From: JBGPBY01 sp041481485
GTDB taxonomy: Bacteria > Acidobacteriota > Terriglobia > 20CM-2-55-15
Reading direction: 5' to 3'
NCBI GenBank assembly: GCA_041481485.1
Contig: JBGPBY010000023.1
Coordinates: 1 to 25,838, forward strand
Length of the DNA: 25,838 nt
The stretch's first letter is position 1, and the number at the start of each line of letters is the position of its first letter. Under the pieces are notes generated by a model, which saw only the letters and a list, made by a program, of their open reading frames with translations, was not told where the DNA came from and did no database searches. A program made the position numbers and the translations under genes. This document shows positions 1 through 8,241 of the stretch, in pieces.

Positions 1-747
1 ACTTTGAACCTGCTCGATGCCGACTACACGTTTGTGAACGAACGGCTGGCACGTCACTACGGAATTCCGGGAGTCTATGGCTCGCGCTTCCGCAAAGTGG
101 AACTGACCGATCCGAGACGCCGCGGCCTGCTGGGTCAGGGAAGTTTTCTGGCGCTGACTTCGGCCGCCACTCGCACATCGCCGATCATTCGCGGCAAATT
201 CGTGATCTCGAATTTCCTGAACACGCCACCATTGCCGCCTCCGCCAGTTGTGCCGCAGCTTGAAGCAAGCGCACCGAAGGACAGACCGTCTACCGTTCGC
301 GAACAGCTCGAACTGCATCGCGCGAATCCCGTATGTTCTTCATGCCACCGCAACATCGATCCCATCGGATTCGCTCTGGAAAACTTCAATGCCGTTGGCC
401 AGTGGCAGGACAAAACGAAAGAAGGACTGAAGATCGATTCCGTGGGCGTCCTCTTCGATGGAACCAAGGTCAGCGGTCCTGTGGAACTTCGGAATGCTCT
501 CGTTGGCAAACCCGAAGTTTTTGTCGGGACCGTTACTGAAAAACTTCTGACATACGCATTGGGCCGCGGGCTCGAACCGGTCGACATGCCTGTGGTGCGT
601 GGCGTCATGAGGGGAGCGGCAAAAGATAATTACCGCATGCAATCTATAATTCTGGGCATCGTTGAAAGCATGCCCTTCCAGAATCGTATGAAATTGACCG
701 AACCCAGCGCGGTGAAGGCCATCGCACAGAACCATACAAAGGAGTAG
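1..747 (+). CDS. DUF1588/DUF1585 planctomycete-type cytochrome c protein, 3' part only
   Basis: The reading frame is already open at base 1 (Thr-Leu-Asn-Leu), so this is the C-terminal ~248 residues of a longer protein. The first visible segment (VNERLARHYGIP, RRRGLLGQGSFLALTS, TSPIIRGKF) matches the DUF1588 domain. It ends in a haem-binding CSSCH motif (codons from base 334) followed by IDPIGFALENF. The last ~90 residues (FDGTKVSGPVELRNAL, TYALGRGLEP, QSIILGIVESMPFQ) match DUF1585. Full-length relatives also carry N-terminal DUF1587, DUF1592 and DUF1595 regions, which would lie left of the window. The proteins are thought to be exported and redox-linked, but their substrate is unknown. The stop is followed after two bases by the DUF1552 start, and the AAAGGAG ribosome site of that gene lies inside this gene's last codons, so the two are co-transcribed. 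Family is confident; biochemical role is not established. Confidence 0.93.
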   Translation, partial: TLNLLDADYTFVNERLARHYGIPGVYGSRFRKVELTDPRRRGLLGQGSFLALTSAATRTSPIIRGKFVISNFLNTPPLPPPPVVPQLEASAPKDRPSTVREQLELHRANPVCSSCHRNIDPIGFALENFNAVGQWQDKTKEGLKIDSVGVLFDGTKVSGPVELRNALVGKPEVFVGTVTEKLLTYALGRGLEPVDMPVVRGVMRGAAKDNYRMQSIILGIVESMPFQNRMKLTEPSAVKAIAQNHTKE

Positions 748-749
748 AC

Positions 750-2078
750 ATGTACATTACGAAGAAGCATCTTCCCCGCCGCACGTTCCTGCGTGGAGCG
801 CTTGGAACCATGGTGGCGCTGCCTTTTCTCGAAGCGATGACACCGGCGCTTTCGGCTCAATCCAGGACGCGGCCCTTCCGCTTCGGCGCAGTCTACATAC
901 CGAACGGCATCTATCCCCAGTTATGGCATCCGGATAAAACCGGAAGTGATTTTGAATTCAAACCGATAATGCAGCCGTTCGAACCGTACCGCAGCCAACT
1001 GGTGACTGTCAGCAAGATGAAGGCTCCGGAAGGAGGCACCCAGATGGGCGGTGTTCACATGGGCGCCAGCGCCGCATGGCTGAATGGAACCGGTCCTCTG
1101 TCGAATCAGGCGAACTACACGGTGATCCGGTCGAAGAAATCCATTGACCAGTTCATCGCAGACAAAGTTGCCGAAGACACCCCGCTGCGTTCGCTGCAGG
1201 TGGGAACCGAGGATATGGGGACGTCTGCCGGCGCATGTGATGGTTACCCTTGTATCTTCTTCAACGCCGTTTCCTGGCGCGACGATACGAGCCCGCTCCC
1301 CATGGCCATCAATCCCCGCGTTACGTTTGAACGCATGTTTGGCGAAACTGGCACCGCGAAGCAACGGCTTGCCAATCTGAAACAGAAACAAAGCATGCTG
1401 GATTCGATTGCTCAGGAAACGGCGAAACTGCAGCGCCAGCTCGGCCGTGCCGACAATGCCATCCTCGATGAGTATCTGACCAACGTGCGCGACGTGGAGC
1501 AACAGCTCGATCGCATGGAAAGCCGTGCATCTGCTGTTCCTGAGGGGACGACCGCCCCGATAGGAATTCCCGATACGTTCGACGAGCACATGACCATCAC
1601 CTACGAACTGATGCGTCTGGCATTCCAGGGCGACATCTCACGCGTATTCACATTCATGGTAGGCCATGAAGGAAGCAGCCGCAGTTACGCGCACGTCGGT
1701 GTTCCCGAACCGCATCATCCGGTGTCGCACCACGGAGACAAACCGGAGTCGATTGAGAAGTACGCCAAAATAAACACGTATCACTCGGTGAAATTGGCCG
1801 AGTTTATCGGCAAACTCAAGGTCACTGCGGATGGCGATGGAACTCTTCTGGATCACGCCCTGATCTACTACGGCAGCGGCATGAGCAACGGCAACGCCCA
1901 CGACCGCAACAATGCTCCCGCCTTGCTGGTGGGAGGAGCCAACGGCCGCCTGAAAGGGAATCGCCACATTGCGGTGGAAAACAAGGAGCCCACGGCAAAC
2001 CTGCTGCTCGCAATGTCGGACCTGGCCGGTGCGGAAGTCGAGTCGATCGGCCATAGCACCGGACGGCTGTCGCTGTAG
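750..2078 (+). CDS. DUF1552 family exported protein
   Basis: A 442-residue protein of typical DUF1552 length. The N-terminus has a twin-arginine-type signal (R10-R11-T-F-L-R-G, then a hydrophobic stretch GALGTMVALPFLEAM and an ALSAQ cleavage-like site), so export by Tat is likely. Family landmarks include FGAVYIPNGIYPQLWHP near residues 44-60, the GGVHMGASAAWLNG segment, and a C-terminal HALIYYGSGMSNGNAHD segment with clustered His/Asp. The protein resembles DUF1501-like, sulfatase-fold exported proteins, but its activity is undefined. It starts two bases after the DUF1588/1585 cytochrome stop with an AAAGGAG site 5 bases upstream. This gene order is characteristic of Acidobacteria, Planctomycetes and Verrucomicrobia. 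The two products probably act together outside the cytoplasm (inference). No truncation or frameshift is visible. Confidence 0.93.
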   Translation: MYITKKHLPRRTFLRGALGTMVALPFLEAMTPALSAQSRTRPFRFGAVYIPNGIYPQLWHPDKTGSDFEFKPIMQPFEPYRSQLVTVSKMKAPEGGTQMGGVHMGASAAWLNGTGPLSNQANYTVIRSKKSIDQFIADKVAEDTPLRSLQVGTEDMGTSAGACDGYPCIFFNAVSWRDDTSPLPMAINPRVTFERMFGETGTAKQRLANLKQKQSMLDSIAQETAKLQRQLGRADNAILDEYLTNVRDVEQQLDRMESRASAVPEGTTAPIGIPDTFDEHMTITYELMRLAFQGDISRVFTFMVGHEGSSRSYAHVGVPEPHHPVSHHGDKPESIEKYAKINTYHSVKLAEFIGKLKVTADGDGTLLDHALIYYGSGMSNGNAHDRNNAPALLVGGANGRLKGNRHIAVENKEPTANLLLAMSDLAGAEVESIGHSTGRLSL

Positions 2079-2103
2079 CCACATTCCGAGCCGCGCCCTG
2101 AAA

Positions 2104-2260
2104 GTGAAGCTGTGAATGAATGCAATTTCCCAATGTAGGGGCGGTCTATGACCGCCCGCAATAATGAGGGAATGCAATCCTCCGAATTGTGGGCGGTCAT
2201 AGACTGCCCCTACATTGGGAAATTGCATTCATTCACAACGCCATAGACCGCGCCTACAGC
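2104..2260 (+). repeat. Composite palindromic repeat, copy 1 (~157 bp)
   Basis: Long inverted repeat. Left arm is about 2112-2158 and right arm about 2190-2236, both reading GTGAATGAATGCAATTTCCC then AATGTAGGGGCGGTCTATGA from the outside, with about two mismatches. The ~30-base loop between the arms is also shared with the copy at 8083-8235. Outside the right arm lies a further half unit, CATAGACCGCGCCTACAG (2242-2259). The element fills the gap between the DUF1552 stop and the next gene. It could fold as an RNA hairpin and end or protect the upstream transcript, but no T-tract follows it. Confidence 0.9.
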
Positions 2261-2310
2261 CCCCGAGATTTCTCCTCCCGGCCAATTGCGCAGTGGTGTA
2301 TTCTGCGCCA

Positions 2311-3156
2311 ATGCAGAATTTTATTCTTTATAGACAGCGTGCAGCGCTGCTGATAGCTGGCCTTGTCATCATTGGTTCGTCGTTTTCGCCGATGGTTTCC
2401 GCCGCTCAGTGGGTGAGGTATCCCACTGCGGGAGCGCCGCGGAAGGCGGATGGCAGTGTGGACACGTCTGCCGCGACTCCGCGCTTGGCGAATGGCAAGC
2501 CCGACCTTTCCGGAACCTGGACCAGTGATGAAGTCGATCCACGCCGTCCAGGAGTACCGCCGAATCCTCATGACGCCACGACATCGCGCCGCATGGTCAA
2601 TATCGGTGTCGAACTTCAGGGAGGGTTACCCTATCAACCCTGGGTTGCTGCGCTCGTTAAAGAACGTACAGCTAACCACGCGATTGGCGATCCCCATATC
2701 CGTTGCCTGCCGGACAACTTTCTTCGCTCTTACGGGATGCCGCATTTGATGAAGTTCGTGCACACACCGAGTCTTTTGCTGGGGCTTAATGAATAGAACG
2801 CCTCATACCGCCAGATATACGCGGATGCACGGCCTTTGCCCGAGGATCCTGCACCCACGTGGCAAGGATATTCGACGGCGAAGTGGTCCGACGATACCCT
2901 GGTCGTCGACACGATCGGCTTTCGAGACGATACCTGGATCGATTGGAATGGAAGCGTGATCACCGAGTCGGCCAAAGTGCGGGAGGAGTTCCGCCGTCTG
3001 GACTTCGGACACCTCGAAATCCGCGTGACGGTGGATGATCCCAAGGCTTACACAAAGCCGTGGACTGTCACAGTCAAGGAACGCCTCATTGTGGACACGG
3101 AATTGATCGACGAAGTCTGCCTGGAGAATGAGAAGTCCCTCGAACACATGAAGTGA
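2311..3156 (+). pseudogene. Secreted 'GKPDLSGTW' family protein interrupted by one in-frame amber codon
   Basis: The first part starts at ATG 2311 with a hydrophobic signal peptide (ALLIAGLVIIGSSFSPMVSA) and the family motif NGKPDLSGTW. It runs to a TAG at 2794-2796 (codon 162). The same frame then continues without any further stop through NASYRQIYADARPLPEDP, WQGYSTAKW, DDTLVVDTIGFRDDTWID and IDEVCLENEKSLEHMK to a TGA at 3154-3156. Removing the amber codon gives one 281-codon protein with the usual start and end of this acidobacterial family of unknown function. No ribosome site or good start codon precedes the second half. The likeliest reading is a single nonsense change giving a young pseudogene, or a base error. 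A start at 2215 is possible by frame but would lie inside the repeat. The gene ends 12 bases from the convergent stop at 3169. Confidence 0.8.
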
Positions 3157-3168
3157 CGCACGAACGCG

Positions 3169-5865
3169 TCACACTCTCGAGACACGAATGCGCGCATCTG
3201 CGACGACGCATCCCTTGCCAGGAGGCAGTCCAAAGACAGGGTTCAGGTCGAGTTCCTGAATCTCGGGGATTTCTTCGACCAAACGCGAAATTCGCAACAA
3301 TACCTCTTCGATGGCTTCGATATCTGCCGGAGCGTGACCGCGGTATCCCTCCAGAAGACGATAGCCTCGGATTTCGCGGATCATCTCGTGCACATCCTGA
3401 TCGGAGAGCGGTGTCACACGAAAGCAAACGTCTCCCAGGATTTCAACGTGGATGCCTCCGAGGCCGAACGCGATCAGCGGTCCAAACAGCGGATCCGGCG
3501 CCACACCGATCATGAGCTCCATGCCGTCCTGAATCATTTGCTGGACCAGAATTCCTTCCATGCCGTCCTGACGGATTTCAGCAAAAACTCGCCGAACAGT
3601 GAGTTCATCCGGGATATTCAGGCGGACCCCTCCCGCCTCTGTCTTGTGAACGACGTGTTGTGACGCAAGCTTGAGCGCGACAGGAAACCCGATGGACTTT
3701 GCAATTTGAATGGCGCCTTCGGGATCCCTCGCCAGTCCTGAAGCAACCTGCGGTATACCGAACGCCTGAAGAACTCCGCGGGTCTCTTCTGAGGTCAGCC
3801 AGCTGTCGCCGCGTGATTGGATGGCGTGCGCCACGAAATGTCTGGCTTCGCTGGCATTGATGTCCGAAAAACCCGGCACCATCGACAATGGCTTCGAACG
3901 CCATTCGGCGTAGGCTGCTGTCTTCGACAATACCCTGGCGGCGGATTCGGGAAACCGGTATGACGGGATTGTTTCGCCCTCAATGATCATCGATCGCGAT
4001 CCGGTGGTGGACATCATGCACGCAAGCACTGGCTTCCCTTCGCCACCCGAACGCCGGGCGCGCAGGACTCCGTCGCGGATTGCATCCGTGATGGCACCGG
4101 AATCGCTGCGGTCAATTGGAATATAGATGACGATCATCGCGTCAATCGCAGGGCAGGGAAGGACAGTCTCGATGGTCTTTCGGTAACTGTCCGCACCTGC
4201 AGACGCGATCATGTCCACGGGGTTCGAGAACCCGGCAGCGGCAGGCAGAAACTCCCGGAGTTTCGCCCTGGTCGATTCATCGAGCTCTGGAACGGCTAAG
4301 CCGCCCGCTTCACAGGCATCCGTGCAAAGAATACCGGGACCGCCCGCGTTCGTGACAATGGCGATTCTCCTGCCTTTTAACAGAGGCTGATTATCGAGCA
4401 CGGCGGCGATGTCGAACATTTCATCGAGTGTCTCCGCGCGGATAACTCCAGTTTGGTGGAACAGGGCCTCCACAGCGACGTCATTGGCTGCGAGCGCTGC
4501 GGTGTGAGAACCTGCGGCACGCCGTCCTGCAGAGGTGCGTCCCGCCTTCACCGCAATGATTGGTTTCACTCTCGCCACACGGCGTGCGATGCGCGCAAAG
4601 CGGCGTGGATTTCCGAACGACTCCAGATAAAGCAGAATGACGCGCGTATTGTCATCGATTTCCCAGTACTGAAGCAGGTCGTTTCCCGACACATCTGCCT
4701 TGTTTCCCACGCTGATGAATGTCGAAACCCCTAAGCCTCGTTCTTTTGCGAGCGCCAGTATTGCGATCCCCAATGCTCCACTCTGCGAGGACATGGCGAT
4801 ACGACCTGACGGAGGAAACACGGGAGAGAACGAGGCATTCAGGCGGACAGACTCTTCCGTGTTCAAGAGTCCCATGCAGTTTGGGCCAACCATACGCATG
4901 CCATAACCGCGAACCTTCTCGAGAAGCTTCGCCTGTAGCGCGCGGCCCTCGGCTCCCGATTCTGCAAAGCCCGCGGATATGACGATCACGGCCTTAACGC
5001 CGCGTTGTGCACATTCCTCGATGACGCGAGTAACCGCTGCGCTGGGTACCGCAATGACTGCGAGATCCACGGCATCAGGCAGCTGTGAGACTGAAGAGTA
5101 CGCTCGCATTGAGGCGACGACGGTGGCTTTGGAATTAACGGGATATACCGGTCCCTGAAATCGATTCAGAATCAAAGCTTCCAGAATTCGATAGCCGATA
5201 CTCGAAGGATCGCGTGAGGCGCCAACGACGGCGACGCCATTCGGCTTGAAAAACCACCGCAGAGATGCGGCGGTAAGTACGCGATCGCGCATTTCGGAAA
5301 GTTGCACGCTGGATTCTGTCGGTAACACCGAAAAATCGATCTCAATGTTGCCGCTTTCATTCTTTTCCGTTGTGGGAAATCCGGAATTTCGGAACACCTC
5401 GAGCATCGCTTTGTTCTCGAGCTGCGCCACAGCCCAGAAACGCGTGAATCCGGCTCTGGCCGCAAGCAACGCAAGTCTCTCAAGAAGTTGTGTGCCGATT
5501 CCTTTTCCCTGAAAGCGATCGTCGACGGCGAAGGAGACCTCCGCAGCCCGTTCAGACGTTCCCATGTATGAGCCTGCAGCAACAATCGAATCCTCGCCAT
5601 CCGCCATGCGTCGAATCACCAGAGTGAGTTGCTTCGACGGCCGAGACGAATCACACAGCAATCGAATTAATTCGGGCTTTGGCTCACTCAGTGAATGGAA
5701 GCGCTGCCGCCGGGACTCCGGAGATAAGCGATGAAAGAGATCTCCCAACGCCGTTTCATCCTGCGGTGTCGCCACGCGTATGGTGGCCGTCGAGCCGTCT
5801 CGCAGAAGAAGCCGCCCGGACTCCACGGAATCCTGATACGGCGCTGGAATATGCAGGGGATGCAC
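3169..5865 (-). CDS. GNAT N-acetyltransferase fused to ADP-forming acyl-CoA synthetase
   Basis: An 898-residue multidomain protein. Residues ~20-180 are a GNAT acetyltransferase (acetyl-CoA loop Q119-G-K-G-I-G-T125). Residues ~205-300 are a CoA-binding Rossmann domain (VAVVGASRDPSSIGYRIL). Residues ~320-650 are the succinyl-CoA-ligase-like region with SSQSGALG and the phosphohistidine motif G-S-H454-T. Residues ~685-890 are an ATP-grasp domain (FPVALKLASQHVVHKTEAGG; ELDLNPV). The ligase half belongs to the family that interconverts acyl-CoA + ADP + phosphate with acid + CoA + ATP. In enterobacterial Pat (YfiQ) the GNAT domain is C-terminal and, as I recall, the histidine is lost; here GNAT is N-terminal and His454 is present, so both activities are plausible. 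The start is GTG, 8 bases after the stop of the upstream dehydrogenase gene, with no clear Shine-Dalgarno, which suggests translational coupling. Cytoplasmic. Confidence 0.93.
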   Translation of the reverse strand: MHPLHIPAPYQDSVESGRLLLRDGSTATIRVATPQDETALGDLFHRLSPESRRQRFHSLSEPKPELIRLLCDSSRPSKQLTLVIRRMADGEDSIVAAGSYMGTSERAAEVSFAVDDRFQGKGIGTQLLERLALLAARAGFTRFWAVAQLENKAMLEVFRNSGFPTTEKNESGNIEIDFSVLPTESSVQLSEMRDRVLTAASLRWFFKPNGVAVVGASRDPSSIGYRILEALILNRFQGPVYPVNSKATVVASMRAYSSVSQLPDAVDLAVIAVPSAAVTRVIEECAQRGVKAVIVISAGFAESGAEGRALQAKLLEKVRGYGMRMVGPNCMGLLNTEESVRLNASFSPVFPPSGRIAMSSQSGALGIAILALAKERGLGVSTFISVGNKADVSGNDLLQYWEIDDNTRVILLYLESFGNPRRFARIARRVARVKPIIAVKAGRTSAGRRAAGSHTAALAANDVAVEALFHQTGVIRAETLDEMFDIAAVLDNQPLLKGRRIAIVTNAGGPGILCTDACEAGGLAVPELDESTRAKLREFLPAAAGFSNPVDMIASAGADSYRKTIETVLPCPAIDAMIVIYIPIDRSDSGAITDAIRDGVLRARRSGGEGKPVLACMMSTTGSRSMIIEGETIPSYRFPESAARVLSKTAAYAEWRSKPLSMVPGFSDINASEARHFVAHAIQSRGDSWLTSEETRGVLQAFGIPQVASGLARDPEGAIQIAKSIGFPVALKLASQHVVHKTEAGGVRLNIPDELTVRRVFAEIRQDGMEGILVQQMIQDGMELMIGVAPDPLFGPLIAFGLGGIHVEILGDVCFRVTPLSDQDVHEMIREIRGYRLLEGYRGHAPADIEAIEEVLLRISRLVEEIPEIQELDLNPVFGLPPGKGCVVADARIRVSRV

Positions 5866-5873
5866 AAAAGATT

Positions 5874-7994
5874 TTATTTCGTTGCGTTTGCCTGCGCGAT
5901 GACGAAGGCGCGGATCGCTTCCGCAGCATCGTTATCGAGAACAGGGGCAAACGATGCCATCCCGCCTTCTTCCCTCTGTCCGCCAAGAACGATGCTGCGG
6001 AAGGCGTCCGCTGATGTGATCGACGCGCTGTATCGCAGATCGGGAAGAATTCCGAGATTGATTGTGCCCGGACCATGGCAACTGCCGCAGTAGGTTCCGT
6101 ACAGAGCCCCTCCGGCTGCTACGGTTTTCACAGGTGCCGTCGCTGGCGGCGGATTCAGCTTGCGCTCGGCGCGAGGCGGGGCAGGAGGAAGTTTTGCCGT
6201 GCCGCCGATCGCATAGACCAGCAGCCGTGAAATATTGGGCAGGGTGTTGCCCTTCGCATTCTGATCGCCGCCGATCATGAGCCAGGATCCGCCAGACCCG
6301 GCCATGACGGCGACATATTGTTTTCCATCGATCTCATATGAAATCGGCGCAGCGATCACGCCGGTTTGCGTCTGCGAAGACCACAAGCTGGCGCCGGTTT
6401 TCGCATCCAGCGCTGTGAATTCGCCGCTTCCGGTTCCCTGAAACACCAGTCCACCGGCGGTCGAGAGCGCACCGCCGTTTGACGGTCCGGCACGCTCGAC
6501 GCGCCACACTTCTTTCTGGGCAACCGGATCCCACGCGATCAAACGCCCCTTCGCGCTGTCGACAGCCTTCGCGGCTTCCGCGGCATTTGCCGGTATGTTG
6601 CCGCTGAACTCCGCACCGAGGTTTGTTGCCATCTTCTTCGGTTTGAATGTGGGGTCATTGCCATAGACAAAATTCGCCATGTGAATTGGGATGTAGACCA
6701 ATCCGGTAACAGGGCTGAATGACATCGAATGCCACGTGTGCGCGCCGTTTGGATTCTGCAGCGAATGATACGGTTTGCCCGTCTTGTTGTAGCGCGCTTC
6801 CGGATTCTCAATCGGCCGCCCGGTCTTCATGTCGATCCCCGTGGCCCAGCTGACGTCCGTGAAATTCTTCGCGGAGATCAGTTCGCCGGTTTTGGCATCG
6901 AGGACATAGAAGAAGCCATTCTTCGGAGCCTGCATCACCACGCGCCGTTTGGCGCCGCCGATGGTGAGATCCGCGAGCACGATTTGCTGCGCCGCCGTGT
7001 GATCCCATGTCTCACCCGGCGAGGACTGGTAGTGCCAGACGTAAGAACCGTCGTCAGGCTTGAGCGCAACGATTGATGCGAGAAACAAGTTGTCGCCTTT
7101 GCCCTGGCTGCGATAAGTGTGATTCCATGGCGAACCGTTCCCGACACCGATGTAAAGCAGATCCAATTGCGGGTCATAGGCCATCGAATCCCAGACCGTT
7201 CCGCCACCGCCAAGATTCCACCACTCCCCACTCCAGGTCTTCGCCGCTTTTTCTAAAATTGGATTTTCGAAAGGTTGTGCAGGATTTCCGGGTACGGTAT
7301 AGAAACGCCAATCCAGTTTCCCGCTCGCGGCGTTGTAGGCCGAAACGTAACCGCGAACGCCAAACTCTGCGCCGCCGTTGCCGATCAATACATGTCCTTT
7401 CACCACGCGCGGCGCTCCGGTGATGGTGTACGGTTTGGTGTTGTCGATGGTATTGACCGTCCATACCGGCTGGCCATTCTTTGCATCGAGCGCAATCAGA
7501 CGGCCGTCCAGAGTGCCGACGAAAACCTTGTCTTCCCAGACGGCTACACCGCGATTGACGACATCACAGCAGGCATTCACGGCCCATCCACCGGGTACCT
7601 TCGGATCGTACTCCCACAGTTTTTCCCCGCTGGTGGCGCGGTACGCCTTCACTTTGCTCCATGCCGTGGAGATGTACATCACGCCGTCCACGACCAGAGG
7701 CGTCGCTTCCTGTCCACGATCGGAGTCCAGATCTGCGAACCACGCGAGCTGCAGGTCTTTGACGTTACTCGCATTGATCTTGTCGAGAGGACTGAAGCGC
7801 TGTTCATCGTACGTTCGGCCGTGCGACATCCATTGCCCTGGTTCGGAATCGGCGGACATCAGGCGCGCGGCGTTGACAGGCCGCCGCGCTGCAGGCTCCG
7901 TGCCCTTGCCGGTTCCGCATCCGGACAGCGATAGCGTCAGCGCGAATGTGGAGATCAGAATCAACCTGCGTTTGGATTTCGTTTGAGACCGCAT
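5874..7994 (-). CDS. PQQ-dependent quinohaemoprotein alcohol dehydrogenase, lipoprotein
   Basis: A 706-residue eight-bladed PQQ propeller with a C-terminal cytochrome c. The N-terminus is a lipoprotein signal (basic KSKRR, hydrophobic core, lipobox L23-S-G-C26), placing the enzyme outside the inner membrane. Propeller marks are the vicinal disulfide C142-C143 (NACCDVVNRG), the metal-ligand region around E210 (GGAEFGVRG), N286 (GVGNGSPWN) and the catalytic-base segment W330-D331-H-T333. Thr at 333, instead of the second Asp that marks lanthanide enzymes, points to a Ca2+ cofactor. The haem c domain has C636-G-S-C639-H640 and a probable distal Met near 679. It oxidises an alcohol and passes electrons through PQQ and haem to the respiratory chain; the substrate is not predictable. 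ATG at 7994 has AAGGAG 7 bases upstream. It lies 8 bases upstream of the acyl-CoA synthetase/GNAT gene, so the two form an operon. Confidence 0.94.
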   Translation of the reverse strand: MRSQTKSKRRLILISTFALTLSLSGCGTGKGTEPAARRPVNAARLMSADSEPGQWMSHGRTYDEQRFSPLDKINASNVKDLQLAWFADLDSDRGQEATPLVVDGVMYISTAWSKVKAYRATSGEKLWEYDPKVPGGWAVNACCDVVNRGVAVWEDKVFVGTLDGRLIALDAKNGQPVWTVNTIDNTKPYTITGAPRVVKGHVLIGNGGAEFGVRGYVSAYNAASGKLDWRFYTVPGNPAQPFENPILEKAAKTWSGEWWNLGGGGTVWDSMAYDPQLDLLYIGVGNGSPWNHTYRSQGKGDNLFLASIVALKPDDGSYVWHYQSSPGETWDHTAAQQIVLADLTIGGAKRRVVMQAPKNGFFYVLDAKTGELISAKNFTDVSWATGIDMKTGRPIENPEARYNKTGKPYHSLQNPNGAHTWHSMSFSPVTGLVYIPIHMANFVYGNDPTFKPKKMATNLGAEFSGNIPANAAEAAKAVDSAKGRLIAWDPVAQKEVWRVERAGPSNGGALSTAGGLVFQGTGSGEFTALDAKTGASLWSSQTQTGVIAAPISYEIDGKQYVAVMAGSGGSWLMIGGDQNAKGNTLPNISRLLVYAIGGTAKLPPAPPRAERKLNPPPATAPVKTVAAGGALYGTYCGSCHGPGTINLGILPDLRYSASITSADAFRSIVLGGQREEGGMASFAPVLDNDAAEAIRAFVIAQANATK

Positions 7995-8027
7995 TTCTAC
8001 GCTCCTTGGCGGGATTTAAGTTCTGGC

Positions 8028-8033
8028 AGTATA
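8028..8033 (-). promoter_or_regulatory. Possible -10 box for the PQQ dehydrogenase operon
   Basis: On the minus strand the sequence TATACT lies 33 bases upstream of the ATG at 7994 and upstream of its AAGGAG ribosome site (8002-8007). No good -35 hexamer stands at the right distance, so this is only a candidate based on its -10 match and position. Any promoter here would sit between the composite repeat (8083-8235) and the gene. Confidence 0.25.
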
Positions 8034-8082
8034 AGCGAGCGATCCGAATCACACCAGAGGGGACTGGAGGTCCTTTTCCCAT

Positions 8083-8235
8083 TGTAGGAGCTGTCTATGA
8101 AGATGTGAATGAATGCGATCCCCAATGTAGGGGCGGTCTATGACCGCCCACAATCTGGCGGATTGCATTTCCTCAATATTGCGGGCGGTCATAGACCGCC
8201 CCTACATTGGGGACCGCATTCATTCACATCTTCAC
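8083..8235 (-). repeat. Composite palindromic repeat, copy 2 (~153 bp, opposite orientation)
   Basis: Read on the minus strand this matches copy 1 at 2104-2260 through its whole plan: outer GTGAAGATGTGAATGAATGC, core AATGTAGGGGCGGTCTATGA, a matching ~30-base loop, the inverted core and outer arm, and finally the extra half unit (CATAGACAGCTCCTACA, 8083-8099). The main inverted repeat spans 8098-8234. The near end is 7 bases beyond the stop of the upstream hydrolase gene (8242), and the far end is ~90 bases upstream of the dehydrogenase start. The shared loop and extra half unit show the two copies descend from one composite unit and did not arise as independent hairpins. Confidence 0.9.
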
Positions 8236-8241
8236 AGATCG

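Noticed and set aside
2794..2796. Stop-codon reassignment or pyrrolysine at the amber codon
   Set aside because: Neighbouring genes use TAG as a normal stop and no pyrrolysine gene or downstream structure is seen; a nonsense change or base error is simpler.
2104..8235. CRISPR-like repeats
   Set aside because: The repeats are widely separated, self-palindromic and show no regular spacers or cas genes.
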